Assembly: GCA_030267965.1 (NCBI GenBank)
Contig: BRYA01000310.1
Coordinates: forward strand, 62,001 to 126,000
Source of the DNA: Triparma columacea
Taxonomy: Eukaryota > Sar > Bolidophyceae > Parmales > Triparmaceae
Length of the DNA: 64,000 bases
Reading direction: 5' to 3'
The position numbers and the translations under genes are program-made. The number at the start of each line of letters is the position of its first letter. The first letter of the stretch is position 1. The notes beneath the pieces were generated by a model that was given only the letters and a program-made list of their open reading frames with translations, searched no databases and was not told where the DNA came from. Of the stretch, positions 44,001 through 54,590 are shown piece by piece.

Positions 44001-47000
44001 CTTGACGGTGATGAACTGGACAGGGACGAAGCTTTCTCTGCCGCTACTGATGAGGGGGGAGATCTTAGGATTGCGTTTGAGGAGAAAAGCGGAGAAGATG
44101 ACATGAAAGCTCTGAAGCCGTGGGTCTTGGACGCCGTCCCCCCAAGCTTCAAGGTGCCTAGCAACACGAACACTACGGACGTAAGTCTACAGCTGGAATT
44201 CATTCATGGCTACCGTGCGCAGGATTGCAGGCAGAATCTGAAGTATAACGCAGAGGGAGGAATCTGCTACAACGCAGCCTGCATTGGCGTGGTGTTCGAT
44301 AAGGAAAGCAGGTCGCAACGGTTCAACGGAGCACACACGGACGAGGTTATTAGCCTGTGCATATCCCCTGATAGGAGGTATGTGGCTACCGGCCAATTCG
44401 GAAACATTCCCAGCATCGTAGTATGGGATGCTGCCACAGGGGAGACCGTAAGGACTCTGAAGGGGTTTCACAAGAGGGCTGTCAGCCAGCTCTGCTTCAG
44501 CACCGACGGGAAGCTTCTTGCCAGCGCTGGGAACGACGACAACCATAGCGTTGCTGTGTACGATTGGATGGCCGGAGTGATGAAATGTAGCACTTTTGGT
44601 GGGATGAGGAAGGTACTTAGCCTGGCGTTCGCCCCTGGAGAGAAGCTCATGCAGATGGGACTCAAGCACGTCTGCTTTTGGCAGATAGAGGGCCATCACA
44701 TGATGTATAAAAAAGCAATTATAGGAAAGAAGGGAAAGCTCCAGGCTTTCTTGTGCGGAACGTTTCTCAACACCGGAGGTGAATTCGGTAGTCCAAATTT
44801 TGTTCCTATCGTGGGGACTGGCGACGGTCATCTGTATGTGTTCGAGGACGAGGAACTGAGCAAAACGATAAAAGCGCACGAGAGCTTCGTCAACGCCCTG
44901 ACCACCTGCAAGGACGGCTTGCTTGTTAGCGGGGCCAAGGACGGGCTCGTCAAGCTCTGGAGGTGGGGAGATGATGAGCTTGAAAACACCCATACCTTCG
45001 ACATAAGAGACCTCAAGAGCAGTCTCTGCACGAGGATCAGAAGTGTTGACGTGGACGAGGAGAACAGTAAGATACTTGTCGGAACTCAAGGAAGCGAGAT
45101 TTTCGAGATCAGTGTTATCGACGGAAGCAACATTAACTCGAACGGGGCACTCATAAAGGGACATCACAGAGGCGAAGTGTGGGGCATTGCAAGCCACCCA
45201 ATTACGCCGATTTTCGCGACAATTGGGGACGATGGCGTACTGAGTATTTGGGATGCCAAGAGTTTCAGGGAAAAGAAGTTCGTCAAGATGGATTGTGGTG
45301 GTAGGGCAGTGTGCTTTGACGTCGATGGAGGGTTGGTAGCAGTGGGTCTGGGAACGCCAGAGAAGAAGAAGGCGGGGAAGAAGGATGGGACTTTCGTGAT
45401 TTTCCAGAGTGACAATCTGACGCAAGTCCATGAGGGGAGAGACAGTAACGAAGCCGTCATGGACATAAAGTTCAGCCCCGATGGTAAGACTCTCGCTGTT
45501 GGAAGCTATGACACTAACGTTTACCTGTACAATGCAAAGGATGGTTACAGCAAAAGGGCCGTCGTTAAGTGCGCAGGGAGCTGGGTCACCCACCTGGACT
45601 TCACAGTGGACAGTCAGTATGTGCAAGTGAGTGACGGAGCCCACAGTCTAGCGTTCGCTGAGTGCACGAACGGGGTCCAGATTCCAACTCCAGCCAGTCT
45701 GAAGGATGTCAGCTGGGGCACAGTGACCACGCCCCTCGGTTGGGGGGTCAAGGGATTCTGGCCCAAGAACCTTAAAGAGGGAGTGGACATCCTGGCGTGC
45801 GACAGAAGCAGGGGGGGCAACGAAGTCGCGTCGATCGACAACTTTGGCCGGCTCAAGGTTTGGAGGTACCCGTGCCACAGCGAGAACCCTGGGTGCCTTG
45901 CGTACAGAGGGCATGGGTGGAAGGGTGGAGGGGTAAAGTGGCTGCCCAAAGACAGCCACTTGGTCAGTCTTGGGGCCAGGGATAGGTGCATCTTCCAATG
46001 GAAGGTCAGGGAGGAGGGCAAGAAGGACAGCGGGGATGAGGGGGGAGAGAGCGGGGAAGACAGCGAGCTGGAACTAGACGGGGGAATGGGTGGGGTTTCC
46101 AGCGTGGTGCTCGAAGGGGGGGTCTACGCAGAGGCTTTCGTTGGGATCAAACCTTGGAACAAGAGCATGGTACCTCCCAGCAACCTTGAGATGGAAAACC
46201 CAGCCAAGCCCAGTTTTGACCTGGAGCTTGAGTACGTCCACGGCTGCAGGGTCGATGATGTAAGGAATTCGATGAAGTATAACAAGCAGGGTGAAATTCT
46301 TTATCCTGCTGCCGCCATCGCTGTGATCGGCAGGCCTGGGGACAAGAGTCAACAGTTCTGCGCGGGAGGCCACAAGGGAGACGTTGTGACCCTGACTGTC
46401 AGCGCTTGCGGGGGGTTCGTGGCCACTGGAAATGTTGGGGAGGAAGTCACCGTATGTGTCTGGGACGCCCTCACAGGCAGGCTCGTAAAGATGATGGAGA
46501 GGGTCCACAAGAGGGGTGTGGTGGCATTGGCCTTCAGCCCAGATGGGAGGTACCTCGCCAGCGTGGGCCACGATGAGAACCACACCGTGGCGGTGTACGA
46601 GACATTGAGTGGGGAATGGAGCGACGGCTGTAAGATAGCGACAGAGCATATGGATAGGGCGAAGGTCCTCTTTTGTATGTTCTGCGGTGAGGAGAACTTC
46701 CCCCTCATGGTGGGTAGCGTGAAGAGGGCCCAGTTCCTCGATCTTGAAGTGGGGCATACCCTCAATAGGAAGAGAGCGAAATTCGGGCACAGGAAGAAGA
46801 TTCAGGCTCTGCTTTGCGGCTGTATGATGAAGGGGGCGGAGGGAAGCTCCAAGGGGGGAAGTGTGGTAACAGGGACCGCCAGCGGTCACCTTTACAGGTG
46901 GGGGAGGAAGGAAGGGGGGGAGTATAAGGTTGAGGCTACTGTGGCTGGCCACACTGGCGCTTGTTACAGCGTCACTCAGGGCGGTATGGGCGTTGTGAGC

Positions 47001-48098
47001 GGGGGGAAGGACGGGCTCATCATCGTTTGGGGCGGGGATCTCAACAAGGTCAGAACTTACAACATAATGGACATCAAGGAACTATCCGATGTCCCTTACA
47101 ACTGTGCGGTCCACAGCCTTCACTGCGACGAAACCTTCAGCAAGATCCTTGTGGGGTGCAAGGGCGGGGAGGTGTACGAGATTGCCAAGGACAGCGGGAG
47201 GATCATACTCCAGAATGAAGGCCATAGCTGCAAAGAGCTTTGGGGGATGGCAATGCACCCCTCGGATCCGGACCTCTTCGCGACGGCTGGTGACGACTGT
47301 GTTGTCAGGATCTGGAGCTTAAGGGGTAGACAGGTCGTAAAGAAGGCGAGGCTAGACTGCGCCAGCAGGGCCTTGGCCTGGTCCCCCGATGGCTCGAAGC
47401 TCTGCGTTGGGTTGGGTGGCGACAGTACGGCAATGATGAAGGATGGAACCTACGTGATCCTCGACGCGGGGAAGCTTGAGGTCACGCACGAGGACAGAAA
47501 GAGCAAGATGTGGATAACCGACATAAAATATAGTCCAAACGGTGGGAAGCTAGTTGGTATGAGCAGCGCTGACGGGAGAATCTACATCCACGACTCTGAC
47601 AACTACGAGCTCAAGGTCGTTACACAGAAGGTTCAGCAGACTATCGTGGCGTTTGACTGGGACAGCGCTGGTGAACATTTGCAGTGCACCACGGACGACT
47701 TCAGGCTGCTTTTCTTCACCGCTGCCGACGGAAAAGCTGTCACTAGCAATGCAAAGCTCAGAGACACAAAGTGGGCCACTCAGACTTGTACGCTTGGTTG
47801 GAATGTCCAGGGGGTTTGGCCTAAGGACGACGCTGCCAAGATGGTCAATGTGAGCACGGTGGACAGGGCGGAGAAGAGGAGTGTGCTCGCCTGCGGTAAG
47901 GATGACGGTAGTGTCAGGGTCTACAATTATCCGACCCAGGTCAAGGACATGAAATACTCGGAGGGGCAGGGGGGTTCTAACTTTGTGAGCTCTGTGAGGT
48001 TCAACTGCAATGAGGACACTATTGTTAGCATGGGGGCTAACAACAGGGTCATTATGCAGTACAAGCTCGTAGAGCCACTGGCTAACGCCAATAAATAG
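41010..48098 (+). CDS. EF-hand protein with three HELP-WD40 (EMAP-like) modules
   Basis: Four exons: 41010-41067, 41169-41347, 41474-42225 and 42329-48098 (phases 1, 0, 2), 2,252 aa. The start MGQKQGKA is an N-myristoylation-type motif. Two canonical EF-hand loops follow (DSDANGLIDAIE, split by an intron, and DFDGSQELTIDE), as in calcineurin-B-like proteins. Then come three modules of about 650 residues, each opening with a HELP motif (LELEWIHGYSA, about residue 274; LQLEFIHGYRA, about 950; LELEYVHGCRV, about 1626) and continuing with WD40 repeats for a tandem beta-propeller. EMAP-like proteins bind microtubules. The EF-hand plus triple-module form suggests a Ca2+-responsive axonemal or cortical scaffold (inference). 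Acidic linkers separate the modules. Confidence 0.9.
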
Positions 48099-48214
48099 AT
48101 TTATAGGGAAGATAGAGCGGTGGGGGGTAAGGGTAGAAACAAGAGGGAAAGGGGGGGTTGAGGGGACTAAGGGGGTTGGGTTGGGGGTTTAAGATGAGAC
48201 AAAGACTTTCAAAT

Positions 48215-49390
48215 TCAATTCACATGTACGATTTTTTGTAATCCTTTAACAAGGTTTTCGTACCCCCACCTGTCATTGAAGTCCATATCATACCAATAAT
48301 TCACAGCAATAGTCGGACCATCTGATGTCACGGCGTGATACCACGAAGGAGGGAGGTAGAGAGTCTGTCCTGCTGATATTGTCATTTTGGTAACGTGATC
48401 AAGGCATACTTCTGGCAGGGGTGGACACTCGTCCCCCTGAGGGTGGCGCCTTGCCCCTAAGAGCGGTGCCATGTCGTTCACGATCCATTTGGTCCTCACC
48501 CGCTCCCCTGTCGTCTCATCGAACAGATCCTCCATTCCCATTTCACTTCCGTCACCCTCCATCCGAAACCTGCTAGCGTCCAAATTCCTCTCCTCTAGTA
48601 ATCCTCCGCACCACGGCGGGAGTATGTGGAATGTTTTAACTCCCCTTGTTACCGTATAGACATTGTGGTAGGGATCAGAGTGGAGGCTGGTCGTTGCTCT
48701 GCCATCCCCGACCCAGAGGTTTACCGCATCAGCTGCAGGGGAGCAAGAAGGAGAGGAGAACGCTGCCTCAAAGTAAGGCAGCCTCGTGGGGAGCCCTATT
48801 TCGTCCTTCAGCCAGGATGCGCCCTCGTTGGCGTCCCTCAAGTTATCGTTCTGCTGGCTATAGTAGTACACGGGGGAGTCCTCCCCCCCAGCCTGCCGTG
48901 ATATCTTGTCCATGAAATCGCAGAAGGACATTCGGACCTCGAGCGGCATCACGAACCTCTCGCCTCCAACAGGGGTGCTTGGACTATAGTAGTCGCCGTG
49001 ACCGTGGGGGGGGGTGACGTTTACAGTAACCTTCCTTGACCCTATTGAAGAACGTAATGTTGCAAGGGACGAAAGCTTAGACCAACATGAAGGCAAAGGT
49101 GAAGAGCCATTGAAAACCGAGGAGGTTGGTGGGGGGGTACTGAATATTGCGGGCCTGCTTTTGTCGACGTAGAGGGTCTTGAATGTAGATGGACTTTCTG
49201 GAAGCTCGGCTAATGTCGTGCTTGGGGAAGGAGCAAATGCTGACATATTGGAGTAGAAGGTATCAAGTAACGAGTGAATGCTCTCATGCGTTTTCCCCAG
49301 CGTTTTCCCCAGCGTCAAGCTTCCTTCTCCCTCCTTTAACATTCTCCTTTCTCTGCTAGTCTTCTCTGCTCGCCTCACCCTAGGACCCAT
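48215..49390 (-). CDS. JmjC-domain oxygenase, JMJD7-like
   Basis: Single exon, 391 aa. After about 100 residues of N-terminal sequence, the cupin/JmjC domain shows SFCDFMDKI, VNLWVGDGRATTSLHSDPYH (Fe-binding His-x-Asp), TVTRGVKTFHILPPW, and LYLPPSWYHAVTSDGPTIAV (second Fe ligand His), ending NYWYDMDFNDRWGYENLV. The pattern matches JMJD7, a 2-oxoglutarate-dependent lysyl hydroxylase of DRG GTPases in animals; other cupin_8 proteins are possible. A 162-bp divergent region separates its start from eIF2B alpha, so two translation-linked genes may share a promoter. Confidence 0.85.
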   Translation of the reverse strand: MGPRVRRAEKTSRERRMLKEGEGSLTLGKTLGKTHESIHSLLDTFYSNMSAFAPSPSTTLAELPESPSTFKTLYVDKSRPAIFSTPPPTSSVFNGSSPLPSCWSKLSSLATLRSSIGSRKVTVNVTPPHGHGDYYSPSTPVGGERFVMPLEVRMSFCDFMDKISRQAGGEDSPVYYYSQQNDNLRDANEGASWLKDEIGLPTRLPYFEAAFSSPSCSPAADAVNLWVGDGRATTSLHSDPYHNVYTVTRGVKTFHILPPWCGGLLEERNLDASRFRMEGDGSEMGMEDLFDETTGERVRTKWIVNDMAPLLGARRHPQGDECPPLPEVCLDHVTKMTISAGQTLYLPPSWYHAVTSDGPTIAVNYWYDMDFNDRWGYENLVKGLQKIVHVN

Positions 49391-49552
49391 CTCTGAGGCA
49401 AATTAATTTCTTCTTTATTCCTGTAATAACTTCAATAATCAAATTATATACATACTTACGGCATACTTATTTACATCATACTTACGCCTATTTTCATTTC
49501 ATCTGAAAGCTACTAAAGGGTACAAAAGAAAGGTGTGGAGACTCCGCCAGAA

Positions 49553-50632
49553 ATGTCTTCCTCACCCTCTACCTCTTCTCCGGACACCCTTGAAGGCTCT
49601 GTGACGAGAGATCTCAATGGTTTCCTCTCTACTATCTCCCCTTCATCAGCTGTTTCCCCCTCAAATTTTACAGCAATGCTTGATGGGGTGGCCCTGCCAG
49701 TCGGTGCCATGAAGGTGCTCCTGAACGTGATAAAGAGGTCCCACGCCAAGACCATGATGGGCCTTCAGGACGAACTCGAGCTGGCTTCCCGCGTGATTCT
49801 GAACTTTGCCAACCGCGAGCTCGGCACACGGTCCCAGATCCCCCTCCGTTCCGGCTGCGAGTTGTTCCGCAGGTACATCACCCGCTGCTCTTTGGACTTC
49901 CCTGACTTTACCGAGTGCATGAAGGAGATATTAAACAGGGGCGAGGCGTTCGCGTCCATGTCGCTGACGGCTCGCAACAAGATAGCCGAGCACGGCAGTC
50001 AGTTTGTGAGGGACGGCCAGACGATCATGACCCACGGCTACTCGAGGGTCGTCGCTAAGCTGCTCGTCCGCGCCGCGGCCGTCGAGCGGCGCAACTTCAA
50101 TATCGTCGTCCTCGAAGGTCGCCCCGACGGGGGGGGAGCAAAGGCCGCTTCTCTTTTCTCTGAGGCTGGGATTCCCACCACTGTCGTGCTGGACAGTGCG
50201 GCGGCCCACGTCATGGAGAGGTGCGACCTTTGCATTGTCGGGGCTGAGGGCGTCCTGGAGAACGGGGGGATCGTCAACAAGGTGGGCACATATGCGCTTG
50301 GGATTACTGCCAAGGCTTTGGGAAAACCTTTTTATGTGGCTGCGGAGAGCTACAAGTTCGCTAGGTTGTACCCGTTGAATCAGAAGGATTTAGGGGGGAC
50401 GAAGGGTTTGGGTGGTGGAGGGGGGAAGAGCAAAGCAGGGGGGTTGGGGGGGTTCTACGATACTACAACAGAAAAGGGTGAACCGAGGAGGATTGAGCTG
50501 GGGGAGGGCGTCAAAGTGGAAGATCACCCGGTCGATTTCACACCGGCGGAGTACATAAGCCTGCTGTTCACTGACTTGGGGATCCTGACGCCCAACGCGG
50601 TAAGTGATGAGCTCATAAGACTTTACCAGTGA
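49553..50632 (+). CDS. EIF2B1: Translation initiation factor eIF2B subunit alpha
   Basis: Single exon, 359 aa from the ATG at 49553. Family motifs are clear: SGCELFRRYITRCSLDF, then ILNRGEAFASMSLTARNKIA, FVRDGQTIMTHGYSRVVAKL, FNIVVLEGRPDGGGAKAASL, TTVVLDSAAAHVMERCDLCI, VGAEGVLENGGIVNKVGTYA and KPFYVAAESYKFARLYPLNQ. The alpha subunit is the regulatory member of the eIF2B guanine-nucleotide exchange complex that reads eIF2 phosphorylation. A Gly-rich insert (GTKGLGGGGGKSKAGGLGG) lies before the C-terminal strand. No introns, although most neighbours have them. Confidence 0.95.
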   Translation: MSSSPSTSSPDTLEGSVTRDLNGFLSTISPSSAVSPSNFTAMLDGVALPVGAMKVLLNVIKRSHAKTMMGLQDELELASRVILNFANRELGTRSQIPLRSGCELFRRYITRCSLDFPDFTECMKEILNRGEAFASMSLTARNKIAEHGSQFVRDGQTIMTHGYSRVVAKLLVRAAAVERRNFNIVVLEGRPDGGGAKAASLFSEAGIPTTVVLDSAAAHVMERCDLCIVGAEGVLENGGIVNKVGTYALGITAKALGKPFYVAAESYKFARLYPLNQKDLGGTKGLGGGGGKSKAGGLGGFYDTTTEKGEPRRIELGEGVKVEDHPVDFTPAEYISLLFTDLGILTPNAVSDELIRLYQ

Positions 50633-50824
50633 GGGGGAGGGAGAAATGAAATACTTGTTGGACGGGAGGAGGGGAGGACGAGGGCTCAGCAAACTTAACA
50701 TAAGGCTGTCAAATACAATCTCCTTATATATTTCCGAGTTTATCGCAGTTATACGCCTGTGTCCCCACTTTTCCTCTCCCCCCTTCCTTTCCCTCTTTTG
50801 TTTTTTGTTTTGACCCCTTTCGGG

Positions 50825-51130
50825 ACAAGGGGCATCACCAACTAACTATTTGGCATCTATGTTCCCTAAATAGTTAAGAGCCATTTCGGCTTAAATCTAC
50901 CTACCTACCTTTTTATTTCCGTTCTACTTACCTATTTAGAATTAAAAACGCACTTTTTAATGAAAAAANNNNNNNNNNNNNNNNNNATTTATTACACTAT
51001 ATAGGGGCATTTATTACACGTTAACTATTTAGAGAGTACGATCCTAAATAGTTAAGAGCGATTTTGGCCAAAATCTACCTACCTACCTACCAACATAGTG
51101 CCTAAATCCAAGGTTGGTGATGCCCCTTGT
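50825..51130. mobile_element. MITE-like element with 18-bp terminal inverted repeats
   Basis: ACAAGGGGCATCACCAAC (50825-50842) is exactly inverted at 51113-51130. Inside are two direct copies of a unit that starts with a hairpin (TAACTATTT...AAATAGTTA; at 50843 and 51021), continues AAGAGCSATTTYGGC and ends in (CTAC)n. An 18-N gap (50969-50986) interrupts it, so the true length is unknown. No ORF. No target-site duplication was visible by eye. It ends 30 bp before the lectin start codon and may contribute to its promoter. Confidence 0.65.
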
Positions 51131-51160
51131 TCGGGACCCTGCCGGAAAAGTCAAAACAGC

Positions 51161-54063
51161 ATGAGGTTGCTGTTGCTAGTTGGTTTCCTCGTATGTCTCT
51201 GCAGTGGGGAGGACTACCGTCGTTCCGTCCTCCCCGGGTCGTCTCCCTATTCCTCCCGGAGCTCCCTCTCCACCCTGGCATCTTGGGAGTTTGAGGGCGG
51301 GTCGAGCAGGGAGGGTTGGGGGGTCGCATCACCTGAGGCCATGGGGGCGGACGTGTATGCGACGAACGGTGAACTAAGGATTGATATAACGTCGGATGAA
51401 CCGCACGTTGACAGCTCGAGGATGCTTGTGAAGGTTCATGACAGGTGAGGGAGTAACATGAGGACGAGGGGGAGTGATATTTTCAAGCTAACCGGGGGGG
51501 GGGAGGGTGGAGGGTTAGACTCTCCCTGCTATTTTGTTAGCTTATTCGAGAAGATCAGCCCCCAATATGTCACGCGTTTGAATTTCCCCTCAACCCAACC
51601 TCACCAATTCTCTCTCTTTCACAAACCCCCTCTTCCAGGGCAACAATTTCAGTACGTTACAAATACTCTGGTCCCTCGAACGTGGGAAAGTTCGTGCTCC
51701 GCGGTAGTAAGGTCGACGTAGAAATCCTCAAGGACTCTCCCTCCGTTGACGTCTCCTCTATCTCCTGGGACCCATCCACAGCTCCTGCCACTGATATTTT
51801 CGAGACTGTGTATTTCCCCGTAGTCGGTGACGGAACGTGGAGGACGACCTACGCAAACTTTCAAGTTGAGGGTGACCCTGATGCCTCACCCGGTTCCAAG
51901 CCCCTCGTGAGAGTTTTTAACGAAACCCTAACCCAAATTAGGATGTACCCTGTGGCGGGAAGGCCAGCGGGGACTGGGTTTCCTGCCTCGCTGGACCCAA
52001 TACCTGGTAGTTCATTCCACGTTGATTGGATCAGGCTGTCTAATTCTCCCGCCGTGACGAGGGTGACTGGGTGCAACGGGGAGACATACTCCTCCACCAG
52101 CACCTTTGAGGAGCTCGTCTTCGAAGTGGAGCAGGTCACGGAAAAGGTAAACTTGGTCCTTGACTATCACTGGACTGACTGGAAAAGGAGGAGGCAAGCT
52201 GGACCCTCCGACACCACAACCACCTTCGCGAGGAGTTACAACTGCCTGAGGGGGGGAGGCGACGTAATCACGGTGGAGGGAAGAAACTTTGGGGAAGGAG
52301 GGATAGATGGAAGGGGCTCGCCAGCGGTCGTATTGATTGGCGGGAACCCTTGCACCGATGTCATACACGACACGGCGCACCCTCAGACAAAGCTCACTTG
52401 CATTACCCCCTCCATGACTAATTCTGACGGCTCGGATGTTCAAGTGCTAAATGGGCAGCTCCCGGGCCTCAATGATACGGTTCCCTATTTTGAGTACGCT
52501 GTCCATCCCCCAGCTCCAAAATCTCTCCAGGCCTCCAACAATGCAGCCACCTCGATTGATCTCAGCTGGGAACCTGATGGAACAATTTGGGATGCCATGG
52601 CCGTTACTGGGTATGCCATATACTGGAGGGAGAGTGGGGATGCCGATTGGTCCGATAGCCGTCGGCAGGTGGTCGGAAATATCACCACTACCACTTTGAT
52701 AAACCTCGCACCAAACACCCTTTACGAATTCACCATCTCTGCGGCCACAGAGAACCAGAACGATCCGCAGTGGTTGGCTTTGGACAAGTACGGTCGCCGA
52801 TCTTTGCTGGACGGTGGGCTTTTGGGTCAGAAGGCGACCCTAATATCCTCCCAAACCCTCACCTACGACTTTAATTTCGCGTATTTTGACGCAAGCTCTA
52901 CTCTAGACAGCGGAGCCGACGCTACAACGATTACGACGGGTCCTACGGGCGTCCTCGGAGGGGAAGGTCACTACGGGTTGCACTTGATAGGAGATGCCAA
53001 CGTTGAGAACTGCAACTCTTCCTATGTCTGCTGTGACTCCTACGACCCCTTGGTGGGTTCGGCGTCCTGTGGGTCCTCCATGACTTGCAGTGTGTCCATG
53101 ACCGTTGAGGCAGAGTGGACCAAAGGACTTTCTACGAGGCGGATACCTGACAACCTCCCCGGTGGGGACAAGAGGGTGGATGCCGCAAACACCATCGATA
53201 AAGAAGCCACCATGAAGTGTGGTCCGGCGCTAAGGCTTACCGCGTCGTCTCCAAGGCTGACCGGGGCTGCCTGGTACGCGAGAGAAGTGGAGGTCGGAGA
53301 GGGGTTTGACACGACCTTCACTTTTAGGCTCGCCAATCCTTCCCTCAGATGCAACTTTGAGGACGGCATCCATACCAACTGCAGGTCAAGGGGGGGCGAT
53401 GGCTTCGCATTTGTCTTGCAGTCTAGCGCCAAGACGGCCATAGGGAATTCGGGCCAAGGCCTTGGGTACGGTGGGATTGTCAACTCCCTGGCTGTGGAAT
53501 TCGACACATATTTTAATGCGGACCTCCTTGAACCGTATGAAAACCACGTTTCGGTCCATACGAGGGGCTGGAGGGAAGATAACTCCCCAGAACAAACTTA
53601 TAGTCTAGGCCAGACCAATGAAGTCCCTGACTTGAGCGACGGAGAGATAGAGGTCAGAATAATGTACGAACCAAACCTAAACGAAGAGCTTCTCTTCGAC
53701 CCAAGGTTTGCTTCGTCACCCTTCGTCGCGCACTTTCTGGAAAATGCGGACTTTGCAAATGGAGGCATGGCAGACTGGGGCGTAGGGTTAGGCTTACTCC
53801 AAATCTTCGTTGGAAACCTCGCTGACCCCGTGCTCATTGTGCCACTCTCTCTTGAAGAAACTCTGCATCTAAACCACGGAAGGAGCTGGGTAGGCTTCAC
53901 CTCGGCGACAGGCTTGAATACCTGGCAGGTCCACGACTTGCTCGACTGGCACTTTACAAGTTTGCGTCACGATAAGAAAACTAGCCCTGCAATCATGGTT
54001 AACCAAATGGGGAGTTTTGGATGCAGCGGGGTGGATGATCCTAATAAGTGTGTGCATACATAA
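51161..54063 (+). CDS. Secreted protein with IPT, FN3 and L-type lectin domains
   Basis: Two exons, 51161-51444 and 51639-54063 (phase 2), 902 aa. Signal peptide MRLLLLVGFLVCLCSG. A beta-rich N-terminal region (about 30-200) resembles a carbohydrate-binding jelly roll. An IPT/TIG-like domain sits at about 285-380 (CLRGGGDVITVEGRNF, KLTCITPS), and an FN3 domain at about 382-473 (PPAPKSLQASNNAATSIDLS, GYAIYWRESG, LAPNTLYEFTISAATEN). The C-terminal about 280 residues look like a legume-type lectin: RGGDGFAFVLQSS, GYGGIVNSLAVEFDTYFN, ENHVSVHTRG, and GRSWVGFTSATGLNTWQVHD. Several Cys pairs and no TM or GPI signal, so it is probably secreted or wall-bound. The start at 51161 is chosen because the upstream ATG at 51098 begins inside the mobile element. 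Confidence 0.83.
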
Positions 54064-54590
54064 TGTTTGAAAAGCAATACCTGCAGGAGTACTTGAAGTT
54101 TCCCCTTAGTCAGCTTCTCGTGGGACTGAAAAAGGCCACCTTGAGCACCAAAATGTGTGGACATGAGGACGCTCGAAAGGCTAAGAGAGATCCACCGGAT
54201 TCGAAATCCAAGGCTGCCAAAGCCGCCGCTTCAAAGCTATCTAAATTGAGGTAGAAGACGATATGAAGACGATATAAAAGCTCGAGACAAATGGTCTTTC
54301 ACCGAGGGAAAAGGTGGGGCCAAAAAGATCTACGCGGACGCCCTACGCCACTCATCTAAGAACTGCGTCGTCGAAATTATGCAGGGTCTACACCCCAACT
54401 GGGACGTGAGGAATGGAGGAGAGGGGAGGGAGGAGTATGGGGGGGGGGGAGACGAGGTAAAAGATGGCATTTTAATCTGAAATTTTGTAGGGTAGTTTCA
54501 GGGTGTGCGTGTGGGAGGGGGTTTAAAAACTCAGTTGTTTGAAAAGCAATACAAATTTGATAGTGATTTTCTGCGTGCAGAATGTCTTCT
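54064..54590 (+). other. Unassigned segment with 17-bp direct repeats and broken coding fragments
   Basis: TGTTTGAAAAGCAATAC occurs at 54064-54080 and 54536-54552. Between them, one frame (54066-54254) reads MFEKQYLQEYLKFPLSQLLV... and ends KAAASKLSKLR. A second frame from about 54258 reads KARDKWSFTEGKGGAKKIYA... up to HPNWDV. A tandem GAAGACGATAT duplication sits at the switch (about 54255-54276). Looks like decayed coding sequence or a small multi-exon gene; I do not recognise the family. Confidence 0.35.

Noticed and set aside
44187..45644. 485-codon minus-strand ORF opposite the HELP-WD gene
   Set aside because: No domain, and fully antisense to WD40 coding sequence with clear repeats; a codon-bias shadow.
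51098..51160. Upstream ATG of the lectin gene (MPKSKVGDAPCSG...)
   Set aside because: Lies within the inverted repeat of the mobile element and would bury the signal peptide.
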